Part shown: positions 1 to 8,577 of the stretch, in pieces
Layout of the letters: each line of letters opens with the position of its first letter
Numbering within the stretch: the stretch's first letter is position 1
DNA from: Bacillota bacterium
GTDB taxonomy: Bacteria > Bacillota > Clostridia > Acetivibrionales > DTU013
Direction: 5' to 3'
Length of the DNA: 64,000 nt
NCBI GenBank assembly: GCA_023435745.1
Contig: JAEZMD010000003.1
Coordinates: forward strand, 104,493 to 168,492
Notes under the pieces: model-generated
The model's database searches: none
The model's input: only the letters and a program-made list of their open reading frames with translations
What the model was told of the DNA's origin: nothing
Program-made: the position numbers and the translations under genes

Positions 1-1277
1 CCATCATAGCCAGTGGCATTGGAAAAGAAGCCATCTCTGCTATTGGGACAGTGGATTCGTTTAACAATATTATTATCTTTTTCTTAAATTCAATGGCTGT
101 GGGTAGTACTGTGGTCGTTGCCCAGTATATGGGGCAAAAAAACAAACAAAAAGCTAAAGAAGCCGGAATGCAGGCCATTTTTTCAGGTGTTCTTATTTCA
201 TGCCTGATTACTTTTGCGATTATTGCTTTTAAAAATAATATCCTGCTTTCTTTTATCGGAAAAGCGGAGAAACAGGTGGTTGAGTATGCAGTTGTTTACT
301 TTGGAATAACGCTGCTGAACTATCCTCTCACTGCAATTTCATTTGTTGCAAGCGGTATCCTAAGGAGCTCTGGTTATCAGAGCAAGACCATGAAGATAAA
401 TATTACGATTACCGTCACCAACATTGTTTTAAGTTATTTATTGATCTATGGCGTATCAATGGAGAATCAACATGTGAATATCGTTATACCCGGTATGGGC
501 GTAAAGGGTGCGGCCATTGCTATAACGACAGCGAGGCTGGTGGGCGTTGTTTTGTTTTTATTCGCGCTGTTGAAGAATTATGAAGGGATCAGCTGGAAAG
601 AAATAAAGAGTTTCAGAATCAACCTTGAAATGCAAAAAACAATTTTGAATATTGGACTTCCGGCCGGTATAGAGTCATTTATTTTCAATATCGGAAAGTT
701 TGTGCAGCAAATCATTATAATTTCTCTTGGCACAGCAAGCATAGCCGCAAATACGATATCGTGGTCGGTTTTCGGTCTGCTTACTATTCCGGGGAATGCT
801 TTCTCTATTGTAGCAATGACGATGGTGGGCTACTCCATGGGAATGGAGGAATATGATGAAGCTGGAAAAATTAATATATATCTTGTTAAGCTGGCGATGG
901 TTTCCAAGGTGGCGATCAGCCTGATCGTATTTCCGCTTGCCTCAATTATTGCTTCCGCCTATTCAGCAGATGCCGAGGTTATAATGCTGACCTCACAGAT
1001 AATTCGTATAAACGCAGTCTCAATACCTCTCTTGTGGCCTGTAGCCTTCATTGTTCCGTCCGGTCTCAAGGGAGCGGGTGACACCAGATTTACAATGGTT
1101 GTCTCTGTTATAAGCATGTGGACATTCAGAGTATTGGTGGGATACATTTTGAGCATATTGCTGGGTATGGGTGTCGTTGGTATGTGGGTCGCCATGTGTT
1201 TCGACTGGATCGCCCGCGGGATTATTTATTACATCCGTTTGCTAAGAGGAAAATGGATAAAGAAAATGGTTGCATAA
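1..1277 (+). CDS. MATE family efflux transporter (5' end outside window)
   Basis: This is a multidrug/toxin extrusion (MATE) type cation-coupled antiporter of the inner membrane. The reading frame is open from base 3, and the residues before the first possible start (IGKEAISAIGTVDS) already look like MATE sequence, so the true start lies upstream of the window. About 425 residues are visible, close to the full family length of about 450. There are repeated hydrophobic segments and the family-like stretch MAVGSTVVVAQYMGQ early in the first bundle, with a second bundle containing GLPAGIESFIFNIGKFVQQ. The substrate cannot be told from sequence. It ends just before a non-coding stretch of more than 400 bases holding repeat copy A. 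Confidence 0.88.
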   Translation, partial: IIASGIGKEAISAIGTVDSFNNIIIFFLNSMAVGSTVVVAQYMGQKNKQKAKEAGMQAIFSGVLISCLITFAIIAFKNNILLSFIGKAEKQVVEYAVVYFGITLLNYPLTAISFVASGILRSSGYQSKTMKINITITVTNIVLSYLLIYGVSMENQHVNIVIPGMGVKGAAIAITTARLVGVVLFLFALLKNYEGISWKEIKSFRINLEMQKTILNIGLPAGIESFIFNIGKFVQQIIIISLGTASIAANTISWSVFGLLTIPGNAFSIVAMTMVGYSMGMEEYDEAGKINIYLVKLAMVSKVAISLIVFPLASIIASAYSADAEVIMLTSQIIRINAVSIPLLWPVAFIVPSGLKGAGDTRFTMVVSVISMWTFRVLVGYILSILLGMGVVGMWVAMCFDWIARGIIYYIRLLRGKWIKKMVA

Positions 1278-1457
1278 TGACGAATATCCGGATGGGAGGA
1301 TATAACAAACCCCGCTGCGTTTGAGTGTTATCGCTATCGCTGATATGTATTCCAGCCACAAACATCCCTTCCATTTGAGAATTTATAGGTTTATTGCTAG
1401 TTGTTTGAACGACGCGTTACAATCAGAAAACAACCAACCGTTCAAGACATTAATGTT

Positions 1458-1608
1458 ACTAAGTATACGCCACTACTCGTTTTTGCAGCTTTAGAACAGA
1501 ATCGTTCTATATAAAGCCTATTTTATAGACTATCTGCTATAAAACACAGGAAATATAGTCCTAAAACTGCAAAAATGAGTAGCGAGGTCGTTTTTCTCCA
1601 TCTATACC
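1458..1608 (+). repeat. Palindromic MITE-like repeat, copy A
   Basis: The core runs from 1473 to 1582 with terminal inverted repeats of about 25 bp: the left end begins CTACTCGTTTTTGCAGC and the right end, read in reverse complement, begins CTACTCATTTTTGCAGT. The outer flanks (ACTAAGTATACGC on the left, CCATCTATAC on the right) are shared with copy C at 31584-31745, so the full unit is about 150 bp. An inner palindrome, TTTTATAG/CTATAAAA, sits at the centre. There is no coding capacity. This is the main content of the gene-free stretch 1278-1715; I see nothing else there besides the tRNA terminator. Confidence 0.7.
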
Positions 1609-1675
1609 GGAAAATCTTTTATATTTTCAGAAGGAAAAATATATTGCAAATACACTAAATTTATCCCAATAACAT

Positions 1676-1711
1676 GCTAAAAACCCGCTGCGTCTTCTGC
1701 TTGGCGGGTTT
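1676..1711 (-). terminator. Intrinsic terminator of the tRNA-Gly/tRNA-Arg operon
   Basis: Read on the minus strand, AAACCCGC and GCGGGTTT form a stem directly after the tRNA-Arg 3' end, and the second arm runs into TTTTTAG. It is placed exactly where transcription of the two tRNAs should stop. Confidence 0.75.
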
Positions 1712-1715
1712 CGTG

Positions 1716-1792
<77 letters not shown>

Positions 1793-1809
1793 ATATTTAG
1801 TAAAAAAAA

Positions 1810-1883
1810 TGGAGCGGGTGATGGGAATCGGACCCACGCAATCAGCTTGGAAGGCTGATGTTCTACCATTGAACTACACCCGC
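1810..1883 (-). tRNA. tRNA-Gly (TCC)
   Basis: Minus-strand cloverleaf: acceptor GCGGGTG pairs with CACCCGC, D-arm with GTTCAATGGTAGAAC, anticodon loop CTTCCAA (anticodon TCC), T-loop GGTCCGATTCC, encoded CCA. It is the first gene of a two-tRNA operon driven by the promoter at 1912-1940. Confidence 0.95.
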
Positions 1884-1911
1884 ACGCATCGTCTTGACTT
1901 CCGACTTTCAT

Positions 1912-1940
1912 ATTATACAGTCGAGTCTCTTTTTTGTCAA
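1912..1940 (-). promoter_or_regulatory. Consensus sigma-A promoter of the tRNA operon
   Basis: On the minus strand TTGACA (1940-1935) and TATAAT (1917-1912) are separated by exactly 17 bases. Both boxes match consensus fully, as expected for stable-RNA transcription, and the site lies about 30 bp upstream of tRNA-Gly. Confidence 0.85.
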
Positions 1941-2003
1941 TGCCGGATAACAGCATTTTTTCAAGAAGTGAATTGCCAAAATATTGAAAATAATATTAGG
2001 GGA

Positions 2004-2032
2004 TTGACAATCAAGAGTGGATATGGCAAAAT
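2004..2032 (+). promoter_or_regulatory. Promoter of the exporter leader RNA
   Basis: TTGACA at 2004-2009 is followed after 17 bases by CAAAAT at 2027-2032, a weaker -10 box. The predicted transcript would begin near 2040 and contain the whole hairpin array that ends in the terminator at 2173-2215. Confidence 0.55.
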
Positions 2033-2039
2033 ATTTCAA

Positions 2040-2215
2040 ATACTTAAGCGGTTACACCGCATATAAAATAAGGATGATTATGCCGCCGTTGGCGGATAAT
2101 CTTAAGTGAGTATGCTTAAGAGCGGCAAACTTGAGCAGCATAGGGGCAAAAGCCCTACACGCGGGAAACTAACCTGCGGAGTCACTTTAACAGGTGATTC
2201 TGCGGGCTTTTTTAT
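2040..2215 (+). ncRNA. Multi-hairpin leader RNA with terminator/antiterminator (class unknown)
   Basis: Successive hairpins can be read directly: GCGGT/ACCGC (2048-2060), GATTAT-CCGCC/GGCGG-ATAATC (2076-2101), CTTAAG/CTTAAG (2101-2120), TAGGG/CCCTA (2141-2157) and CGCGGG/CCTGCG (2160-2178). A 13-bp stem, 2173-2185 with 2194-2206, allowing G-U pairs, runs into CTTTTTTT and is a classic terminator. The CGCGGG/CCTGCG hairpin uses the terminator's 5' arm, so the two are mutually exclusive, which is the layout of a riboswitch or attenuator. I could not match the aptamer-like part to TPP, SAM, cobalamin, c-di-GMP, c-di-AMP, M-box, FMN, glycine, lysine, guanidine or T-box consensus. The regulated genes would be the exporter at 2278-5004. 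Confidence 0.65.
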
Positions 2216-2277
2216 TATAACAGGCATTTTACCGTATGCGGTATTTTATTTAATGAGTTAGAAATGGGGGCGAGTGA

Positions 2278-3396
2278 ATGCATTCATCAGTCGATCCGGC
2301 TATAGCAGTGAAGAATCTGACCAAGGTATTCAGGACCAAAATAAAGAAGGAGGGTTTCAGAGCAAGTCTGAGATCACTCACCAAACCTGAATACAAGGAG
2401 ATCACTGCGGTGCATGACATTGATCTTGAGGTTCCACGTGGCGAATTGATTGCCTTTCTGGGACCGAACGGCGCAGGGAAATCCACTACCATCAAGATGC
2501 TAACGGGTATTTTGCAGGCTACCTCAGGAAGCATGTATGTGCTTGGACTTGATCCCCAGAAGCAGAGAAATCTTCTGTCGTTCAGGATTGGCAGTGTCTT
2601 CGGTCAAAAGTCACAGCTCTGGTTCCATCTTCCACCCATTGACAGCTTCAGGCTGCTTGGTGCGATATACGAGGTAGACCGAAGGGAGTTGGACCGGAGA
2701 ATACACGAGATAATTGAGTTGTTTGAAATAAAGGAGCTCATGGAGATACCGGTAAGAAAGCTTTCGTTAGGACAGCGTATGAGATGTGAGTTTGCGGCAT
2801 CCATCCTTCATAAACCTGAAATCATTTTTTTGGATGAGCCAACGATCGGTTTGGATGTGTTGGTAAAACAAAAAATCAGAGAGCTGATCACCCGCCTCAA
2901 TAAGGAAGAGGGAACCACAATATTCCTCACAAGCCATGATATCGGCGATGTGGAGCAGCTTTGCAGCAGGGCGGTTATTGTCAATCATGGCAGGATCGTC
3001 ATGGATAGCTCTGTCAAGTCTCTGAAGTATGGTTATTTAAATCAAAAGATTATTGACATTAAATTTGATTCATTATCAGACCCCGCTAAACTCGAAGGGC
3101 TTAAAATTCTGAAGAGTAATTGCCTTGCGATGAAGATCGAGGTGGATGAGGGCGATGGTATCCAGAATGTTATGCTGAGCCTGATGCAAGCTGGCAACAT
3201 TCAGGATGTGACCATATCGGACATTCCGATGGAAAAGATTATTGGGGACATATACAGGGATAAAGGTCTGGAAGAGACAACACGCGCCGATGATCAGATG
3301 AATGTGGAGAAGGACTCATACGCCGGCGCACATATGAATGTGAAAGGTAATTCATACACCGGGATAAACTCGGAGGACGGGGGGAGTCAGGTGTGA
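2278..3396 (+). CDS. ABC-2 exporter ATP-binding protein
   Basis: Cytoplasmic ATPase of an ABC exporter, 372 aa. It has Walker A GPNGAGKST (about residues 62-70), signature LSLGQRM, Walker B IIFLDEPTIGLD and a switch histidine in LTSHD. The 45-residue region before Walker A, with a basic FRASLRSL segment, is typical of the NatA/YbhF-like group that pairs with two ABC-2 permeases. The start ATG follows GGGGGCGAG. It overlaps the next gene by 4 bases (GTGA). The C-terminal tail carries an in-frame duplication (MNVEKDSYAGAH then MNVKGNSYTGIN), outside the conserved domain. Substrate unknown; drugs, lipids or viologen-like compounds are guesses. Expression is probably controlled by the leader at 2040-2215. 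Confidence 0.9.
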   Translation: MHSSVDPAIAVKNLTKVFRTKIKKEGFRASLRSLTKPEYKEITAVHDIDLEVPRGELIAFLGPNGAGKSTTIKMLTGILQATSGSMYVLGLDPQKQRNLLSFRIGSVFGQKSQLWFHLPPIDSFRLLGAIYEVDRRELDRRIHEIIELFEIKELMEIPVRKLSLGQRMRCEFAASILHKPEIIFLDEPTIGLDVLVKQKIRELITRLNKEEGTTIFLTSHDIGDVEQLCSRAVIVNHGRIVMDSSVKSLKYGYLNQKIIDIKFDSLSDPAKLEGLKILKSNCLAMKIEVDEGDGIQNVMLSLMQAGNIQDVTISDIPMEKIIGDIYRDKGLEETTRADDQMNVEKDSYAGAHMNVKGNSYTGINSEDGGSQV

Positions 3397-4181
3397 AACT
3401 ACGCAAGTACCTCCTGGTGATAAAAACCAACATCAGTAATAACATGGTCTATGCAGCCGATGTGTTTTCGGGGGCACTATTCTTTGCGTTGATTGTTTTC
3501 GTATTTATGGAGCTGTGGCAGGCGATATCTGCCAACAGCGGAAACATGGAGGGATATACCGTCAACAGGCTCGTCTGGTATTATGTGGCCGCAGAGACAG
3601 TTGTGTTTTCAAAATGTGACGTCTTTCAAAGCATGAACCGTGAGATCAAAGGCGGAGGGATTGCTTACAAGCTGAATAAGCCTTATCATTTTGTCCTTTA
3701 TCAGCTGGCCGAGGGTATGGGGCAAATTTCTGTCAGATTGCTTATGAATCTGACGGTGGGGATAATACTTGGGTTTCTTTATGTCGGGGGACTTGAGGGG
3801 TTCGACCTGAGAGCGCTGCCTGCGGTTATCCTTTCTGTCATACTGGGCATTTTCCTGAACTTTTTTATGGATGCCGTCATAGGCATGTCATCCTTTTGGA
3901 CAGAGGATAATTCGGCATTCTACTGGATAGCACAGAAGCTCTCCTTCATGATGGGCTTGTTTTTGCCTCTGGAGTTTCTGCCGGATATTATTCGGAAGAT
4001 CGCCCTGTACCTGCCGTTTTCTTACATTGCCTATGCGCCGGCCAGATTGTTAACCTCATTTTCAATGAAGGAGTTTTGGGGTATCGTACCTGTTCAGGTG
4101 TTTTATGCAGCACTATTTGCAGCGCTTTCAGCACTGATTTATTCGAAAGGAGTGAAAAAGCTTAATGTCAACGGGGGATAG
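3393..4181 (+). CDS. ABC-2 family transporter permease (first of two)
   Basis: Integral membrane subunit of 262 aa with about six hydrophobic segments, for example ALFFALIVFVFMEL and VILSVILGIFLNFF. It belongs to the ABC-2 permease group in which two related but different permeases are encoded after one ATPase. The GTG start overlaps the ATPase stop, and its own 3' end overlaps the next permease by 17 bases, so the three proteins are translationally coupled and probably form one ATPase-dimer/permease-heterodimer complex. Confidence 0.85.
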   Translation: MKLRKYLLVIKTNISNNMVYAADVFSGALFFALIVFVFMELWQAISANSGNMEGYTVNRLVWYYVAAETVVFSKCDVFQSMNREIKGGGIAYKLNKPYHFVLYQLAEGMGQISVRLLMNLTVGIILGFLYVGGLEGFDLRALPAVILSVILGIFLNFFMDAVIGMSSFWTEDNSAFYWIAQKLSFMMGLFLPLEFLPDIIRKIALYLPFSYIAYAPARLLTSFSMKEFWGIVPVQVFYAALFAALSALIYSKGVKKLNVNGG

Positions 4182-5004
4182 ACGAGGAATACCGATCCGA
4201 AGAAAAGCTTTAGGCAGCGTTTTGAAGCATCTTAAGCTGATTTGCCTGTATTTCAAGTACAATCTGCAGGCAGCAATGGAGTATAGAGTGAGCTTCATTT
4301 CACAAGCGCTGGGAATGGCGCTGAACAATGCGTTCTTTGTATTCTTCTGGTGGGTTATATTTGAGAAGGTTACATCCATCGGCGGCTATGGCTTCAAAGA
4401 GGTGATGGTTATTTGGGCTTTGGCGTCTTCGACATATGGCTTTGTCCATGTGTTTTTCGGAAATTTACGGGAGCTGCCGATGATCATTATCAATGGTGAA
4501 CTGGATACGTATCTGCTGCAGCCTAAGAGTGTTTATCTGAATGTATACTGTTCAAGGATGCTTGTATCAGCATGGGGGGATCTCACCTTCGGAGTCATAA
4601 TGTTTGTATTGGTTTACGGGTTGGATCCTGCTAAGCTGCTGCTGTTCCTTCTCTTTACTGTTGCCGGGGGTCTGCTTGCAGGATCTGTCATGTCCGTTGC
4701 TGACACTTTGACATTTTTTATCGGAAATTCATCTACAATATCAAGGCTTGTGATGGAGTTCCTTCTAAACTTCTCGCTTTATCCGGACAGCATATTCCGC
4801 AGAGAGGTCAAGCTAATCATGTATTCAATACTGCCTGCAGGCTTCGTTGTGTTTGTGCCGTTCAGGCTGCTTTCGGCTTTTAGCTGGTACGGATTGCTGG
4901 GTCTGCTGGCCATTGATGCGGTCTATATTGCTTTAGCATACCTGCTTTTTAGATACGGATTGAAGAAATACGAATCCGGTAATTTGATCACAACAAAGCA
5001 ATAA
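4165..5004 (+). CDS. ABC-2 family transporter permease (second of two)
   Basis: Second membrane subunit, 279 aa. After a basic N-terminus of about 20 residues it shows six hydrophobic segments and the motif LRELPMIIINGELDTYLLQPKSVYLNV, split across the first cytoplasmic loop, which is characteristic of this permease pair. The ATG lies inside the end of the preceding gene with AAGGAG about a dozen bases upstream. It completes the exporter operon that starts at 2278. No terminator is obvious before the glycosyltransferase, but a separate TATAAT-like promoter region lies in 5005-5110. Confidence 0.83.
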   Translation: MSTGDRRGIPIRRKALGSVLKHLKLICLYFKYNLQAAMEYRVSFISQALGMALNNAFFVFFWWVIFEKVTSIGGYGFKEVMVIWALASSTYGFVHVFFGNLRELPMIIINGELDTYLLQPKSVYLNVYCSRMLVSAWGDLTFGVIMFVLVYGLDPAKLLLFLLFTVAGGLLAGSVMSVADTLTFFIGNSSTISRLVMEFLLNFSLYPDSIFRREVKLIMYSILPAGFVVFVPFRLLSAFSWYGLLGLLAIDAVYIALAYLLFRYGLKKYESGNLITTKQ

Positions 5005-5191
5005 ACAAAATTATTGCGCAATATCTATATTGGCCTGAACAGCAACATAGAATTCACCTTGAAAATTATTGCCTTCTTTATTTGATTGTATAATGATGGG
5101 ATAAGTTATATAATAGTCATGGAGCATGTGCCGTCAGACCATTGCTGATCGCGAGGGTCTGCTATTATTTAAGTTTTGGGGGAATGCACTG

Positions 5192-6382
5192 ATGTTGTTC
5201 TATATAGCACTTGCAATAGGGGCTTTTTTCATTCTGTTCTGGTGTGCTCAGCTCATATTTTTCAGATTACATATGAACTGGACAAATCTGATTATACCGT
5301 CGGACGAGGATGATGAAATGGCTGGGGTCAGCGTGATTCATCCGATCAAGGATTTGGATTTTGAATTGGATAAAAATCTTGAGTCGTGGTTCAGACAGAA
5401 TTACAGGGGACCTGTGCAGCATATATTCAGCTTCCAGACGCCGGACGATCCTGCAATACCGGTCGTACAGTCCATTATCGATCAGCATCCCGACATTGAC
5501 TGCCGGATCATAGTGAATCCTGTTATTACCGGGTTGAACGGTAAAAGCTCTAATATGGTTTATGGAGTAAAGCAGGCGAAATATGACCTCTTACTTTTCG
5601 GAGACAGCGATATTAGGATTAAGCAGGACTTTATTGTAAAAATGATCCGCCCTCTCAGGAAGGAGAAGGTTGGAATGACCACCTGCGGCCAGGTCAATAT
5701 TGGCGGAAGTGATTTCTGGACCAGATTTTTCACATTTACGCAAAACAGCGAAACAGATTTCATTTGGGCATTCTTAACGAAACTCGGCATGGATCTGGGT
5801 GCTACCGGCGCGGCGTTTGCCATTAGAAAGCAGCTTCTGGCTGAGGTCGGTGGTCTGGAAGCGTTCGGAAGCTCGCTTCTTGAGGATCTGCATTTGGGAA
5901 ACACACTTTATAAAATGGGGTATAAACTTATTCTTGGACCATTTATCGAATGTCACGTCCAGAAACTTGGGAAGGAAAAGTCATTCAATTACGCAAGGCG
6001 TCTGGCAGTAGGTATAAAAGCCCATATAGCCGTTGAGCTCCCTTCATTTATACTGATGATATTCTGGTACTGGATCATACTTCTTATCGGAATTATTTTT
6101 TCGAATCCGTATGTTGTTTATCTGTCCTTTATATTCATGACTTTGAGAGTAATCCACGGCCTGATTATGAGAGTTTTGACAAAAAACAGGATTATGCTCA
6201 CAGACATAGTGACTCCGCTGTTTTTCGATCTGTTTGCAACCTTCTATCTGATTTTCTCCATCAGCAATTCTTCTGTGGTATGGAGAGGTATCAAGTATGA
6301 AGTGAAAAAAGGTGGATACATAGAGGATGCGGTTGAAGGCGTCGAGGAAATCGAACTCGAAGAGGAAGAAGCAAAGATATAA
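5192..6382 (+). CDS. Membrane glycosyltransferase family 2/21 (ceramide glucosyltransferase-like)
   Basis: Processive-type GT-A enzyme of 396 aa that should transfer a sugar from a nucleotide donor to a lipid at the cytoplasmic face of the membrane. It has one N-terminal membrane helix (FYIALAIGAFFILFWC), the metal/donor motif GDSD (Asp138, Asp140), the catalytic EDLHLG (Glu231-Asp232) and an ARRLAVG motif near 270 in place of the (Q/R)xxRW signature. Three or four C-terminal membrane segments follow, ending in an acidic tail (EEIELEEEEAKI). The frame is open 66 bases further upstream, but GGGGG lies correctly before ATG 5192, so I chose that start. Family GT21 includes HpnI; the acceptor here is unknown. 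Confidence 0.82.
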   Translation: MLFYIALAIGAFFILFWCAQLIFFRLHMNWTNLIIPSDEDDEMAGVSVIHPIKDLDFELDKNLESWFRQNYRGPVQHIFSFQTPDDPAIPVVQSIIDQHPDIDCRIIVNPVITGLNGKSSNMVYGVKQAKYDLLLFGDSDIRIKQDFIVKMIRPLRKEKVGMTTCGQVNIGGSDFWTRFFTFTQNSETDFIWAFLTKLGMDLGATGAAFAIRKQLLAEVGGLEAFGSSLLEDLHLGNTLYKMGYKLILGPFIECHVQKLGKEKSFNYARRLAVGIKAHIAVELPSFILMIFWYWIILLIGIIFSNPYVVYLSFIFMTLRVIHGLIMRVLTKNRIMLTDIVTPLFFDLFATFYLIFSISNSSVVWRGIKYEVKKGGYIEDAVEGVEEIELEEEEAKI

Positions 6383-6397
6383 GAGCATGCAACACAA

Positions 6398-6426
6398 AGG
6401 GGTGGAACTCAGGTATATCCACCCCT
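6398..6426. terminator. Convergent intergenic hairpin
   Basis: AGGGGTGGA at 6398-6406 pairs perfectly with TCCACCCCT at 6418-6426 with an 11-base loop, between two convergent genes. No good T-run follows on either strand, so it may be a weak bidirectional terminator or a 3'-end stabiliser. Confidence 0.5.
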
Positions 6427-6430
6427 AAAG

Positions 6431-7780
6431 TCAGCTTGTTTGCGTTGTATTTAATATCCTATTTTCCATAATTCTATAAAGGGCTTCCGTTCTCTTTTTT
6501 ATAAAATCCTTTTCGCTTTTTAATCCATTTTTAAGTCCAACATTTGCAATCGTGTATATCACCGGATTCCTCCAATTGGCGGGGAATCTTTGAATAGTGC
6601 TTTTTAAGCTGAAAAAGTTCTCTTTTACATATTGGTAACCTGAGTATAATTCGTTCACGGTCATGTTTTTGGGGATATATGTGGGCGTACAGTGGTCATA
6701 ATATTGCCAGTCTTCGGTTATTAGCCTGTTTTGCTCCTTAAAGTTTTTATAGATTTCTGTTCCGGGATAGGGTGTAAGAATATTGAAGGTAGCTGAAGGT
6801 ATTTTGGATTTATAAAAAAATTCCAGGGTTTCGTCAAATACCGATCTTTCATCATCATCAAAGCCGAATACAATCGAAGCGTGAAAAATAATTCCATGGC
6901 CCATTATCTCCGATATTGCAGCAAGTGTTTCTTTTTGGCTTTTCATACTTTTGCTCATTCTCTTCATTTTCTGTTCAGAGACGGTTTCAAGGCCTATAAA
7001 TAACCCTTTGCATCCGCTGTCAGCTGCGAGCCTCAAAAGTTCGCGGTTTTTAATAAATGAAATCGACGCCTGGCCCACCCAATGAATGCGTAAGGGCTTT
7101 AGAGCTTCGAACAGCTGTTTTGCGTATATCTGGTCACCCACAATATTATCATCAAGAAACATGAAATTGGTCGCGCCTGAATTTTCTATGTCGGCTATAA
7201 CTCTGTCAACCGCAACATGCCGGATGCTCCTTCCAAAGAACTTCCAAACGCTGCAGAATTCGCACGAATAGGGACACCCCCTTGAGGTAACGACAGGCTG
7301 TAGGCCGAGTACCGAGCTGCCGGTCATCAAGTCTCTTCTTGGAAGCGGGTAATCATTCAGATTATGGGTTATGTTGCCATAATAAAAAGGTTTCATTGAT
7401 TCGCGTTCGGCATCTTCCAGCATTTCGGCCCAAACCGGTTCCGCTTCACCTATGATGACAGAATCACAGTGAAGAATGGATTCCTGCGGCAGAACGGTGG
7501 GATGAATTCCTCCCAGAACTACTTTTTTGCCTCTTTTACGAAACTCATCGGCAAGTTTGTAGGCCCTGGATGCTGTACCGGTCATACAAGTAATACCTAC
7601 CAGATCACATGCCGTGTTAAAATCAACCTTTTGATCTTCTTCTTCAATGATCCTTACATCATGTCTATTTTCCGTGAGAGCAGCAATATATAAAAGGGAT
7701 ATCATTGGAAACCGGATGGTTTTTTCTATTTTCCTCGTCGGATCTTCATCTTTTGCCGGAGAAATCAAAAGTATTTTCAT
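6431..7780 (-). CDS. B12-binding-domain radical SAM protein
   Basis: 449 aa. Residues 1-130 form the Rossmann-like cobalamin-binding domain found in class B radical SAM enzymes, with the family motif GGIHPT near 90. The radical SAM core holds the 4Fe-4S site C169-x3-C173-x2-C176 in the stretch RGCPYSCEFCS, then GLFIGLETVSE. The strict DxHxxG cobalamin motif is not present, as in many members. Such proteins methylate unactivated carbons (hopanoid or chlorin methylases) or do other radical chemistry; the substrate here is unknown. The gene stands alone, convergent with the glycosyltransferase, with AAGGGTGG before the ATG. Confidence 0.85.
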   Translation of the reverse strand: MKILLISPAKDEDPTRKIEKTIRFPMISLLYIAALTENRHDVRIIEEEDQKVDFNTACDLVGITCMTGTASRAYKLADEFRKRGKKVVLGGIHPTVLPQESILHCDSVIIGEAEPVWAEMLEDAERESMKPFYYGNITHNLNDYPLPRRDLMTGSSVLGLQPVVTSRGCPYSCEFCSVWKFFGRSIRHVAVDRVIADIENSGATNFMFLDDNIVGDQIYAKQLFEALKPLRIHWVGQASISFIKNRELLRLAADSGCKGLFIGLETVSEQKMKRMSKSMKSQKETLAAISEIMGHGIIFHASIVFGFDDDERSVFDETLEFFYKSKIPSATFNILTPYPGTEIYKNFKEQNRLITEDWQYYDHCTPTYIPKNMTVNELYSGYQYVKENFFSLKSTIQRFPANWRNPVIYTIANVGLKNGLKSEKDFIKKRTEALYRIMENRILNTTQTS

Positions 7781-7884
7781 TTTTATTGTACCACCCTTCT
7801 TTGGATAAAGTTCTTTTTGCCTGCTTCATTATAGTAAATCACTGGATCTGATTTTGCTGCAAAAAGCCATAATCTGCAGCGGTA

Positions 7885-8577
7885 TCAAATTTTAATGCTT
7901 CGTAAAATAAGCAGATATGCCGCGTATATGGCAGCGGATATTCCGAGGCAGGCTATAATCTGCACAAATGCACTGCTGTTAAAAATAATAAGATTGAAAA
8001 ACCATACCAATACCTCTCTGAGAGGCTTGATTGGAGTAAACACACTGATGATCGCCGCCAATACGATATCAATCACCCAACCGACCCAATAGGACTGCGC
8101 AGCAGTCAGAGTGTGGATAAAAACACCGACTAAAAAAAGGAAGGAAAACTGCTGTAGGTAAGCAAGCACGACCCCGTTTTTTGACCAACCGAATATTTCA
8201 ACCACATTATACATAGTATGGTAAGTGCTGAACAATTTATCCAAGGTATAAAAGACAATTAAATTCAGAGCCGATATAACAGCGGAAAAAACGATATAAT
8301 TTAAAACACTGCCCCAATAGAAATCGATTTTCTTACCATTTAAATGCATGATCTTTTTAAAGTTAAGAGCAGGAATAAATATTGCGGCCAGAATGATCCC
8401 CAGATACCAAAATTGCCCCACACTGATTTCCACGGAAGTGGTTTTGAAAGCATAGTGATCAAGCGATGCATCTATGCAGCCAATAAGGAACACAATCACT
8501 GTGATGATATAAGTGAGCTTTGACTGCCTGAAGTTGATCTTTGCTATAGCCAGGGCTTTATCAGAATGATTCTTCAT
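7885..8577 (-). CDS. ABC transporter permease of the YtrA-controlled operon
   Basis: Membrane protein of about 230 aa with six predicted hydrophobic segments (for example YIITVIVFLIGC, FWYLGIILAAIFIPAL, IIACLGISAAIYAAYLLIL). It lies directly after the ATPase at 8561 and overlaps it. An ATG at 8583 is too close to the GGGGGA site, so ATG 8577 is the better start. By position it is the membrane partner of the ATPase. Its sequence is not one I can place in a specific family; comparable operons in Firmicutes respond to cell-envelope stress. Confidence 0.75.
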   Translation of the reverse strand: MKNHSDKALAIAKINFRQSKLTYIITVIVFLIGCIDASLDHYAFKTTSVEISVGQFWYLGIILAAIFIPALNFKKIMHLNGKKIDFYWGSVLNYIVFSAVISALNLIVFYTLDKLFSTYHTMYNVVEIFGWSKNGVVLAYLQQFSFLFLVGVFIHTLTAAQSYWVGWVIDIVLAAIISVFTPIKPLREVLVWFFNLIIFNSSAFVQIIACLGISAAIYAAYLLILRSIKI

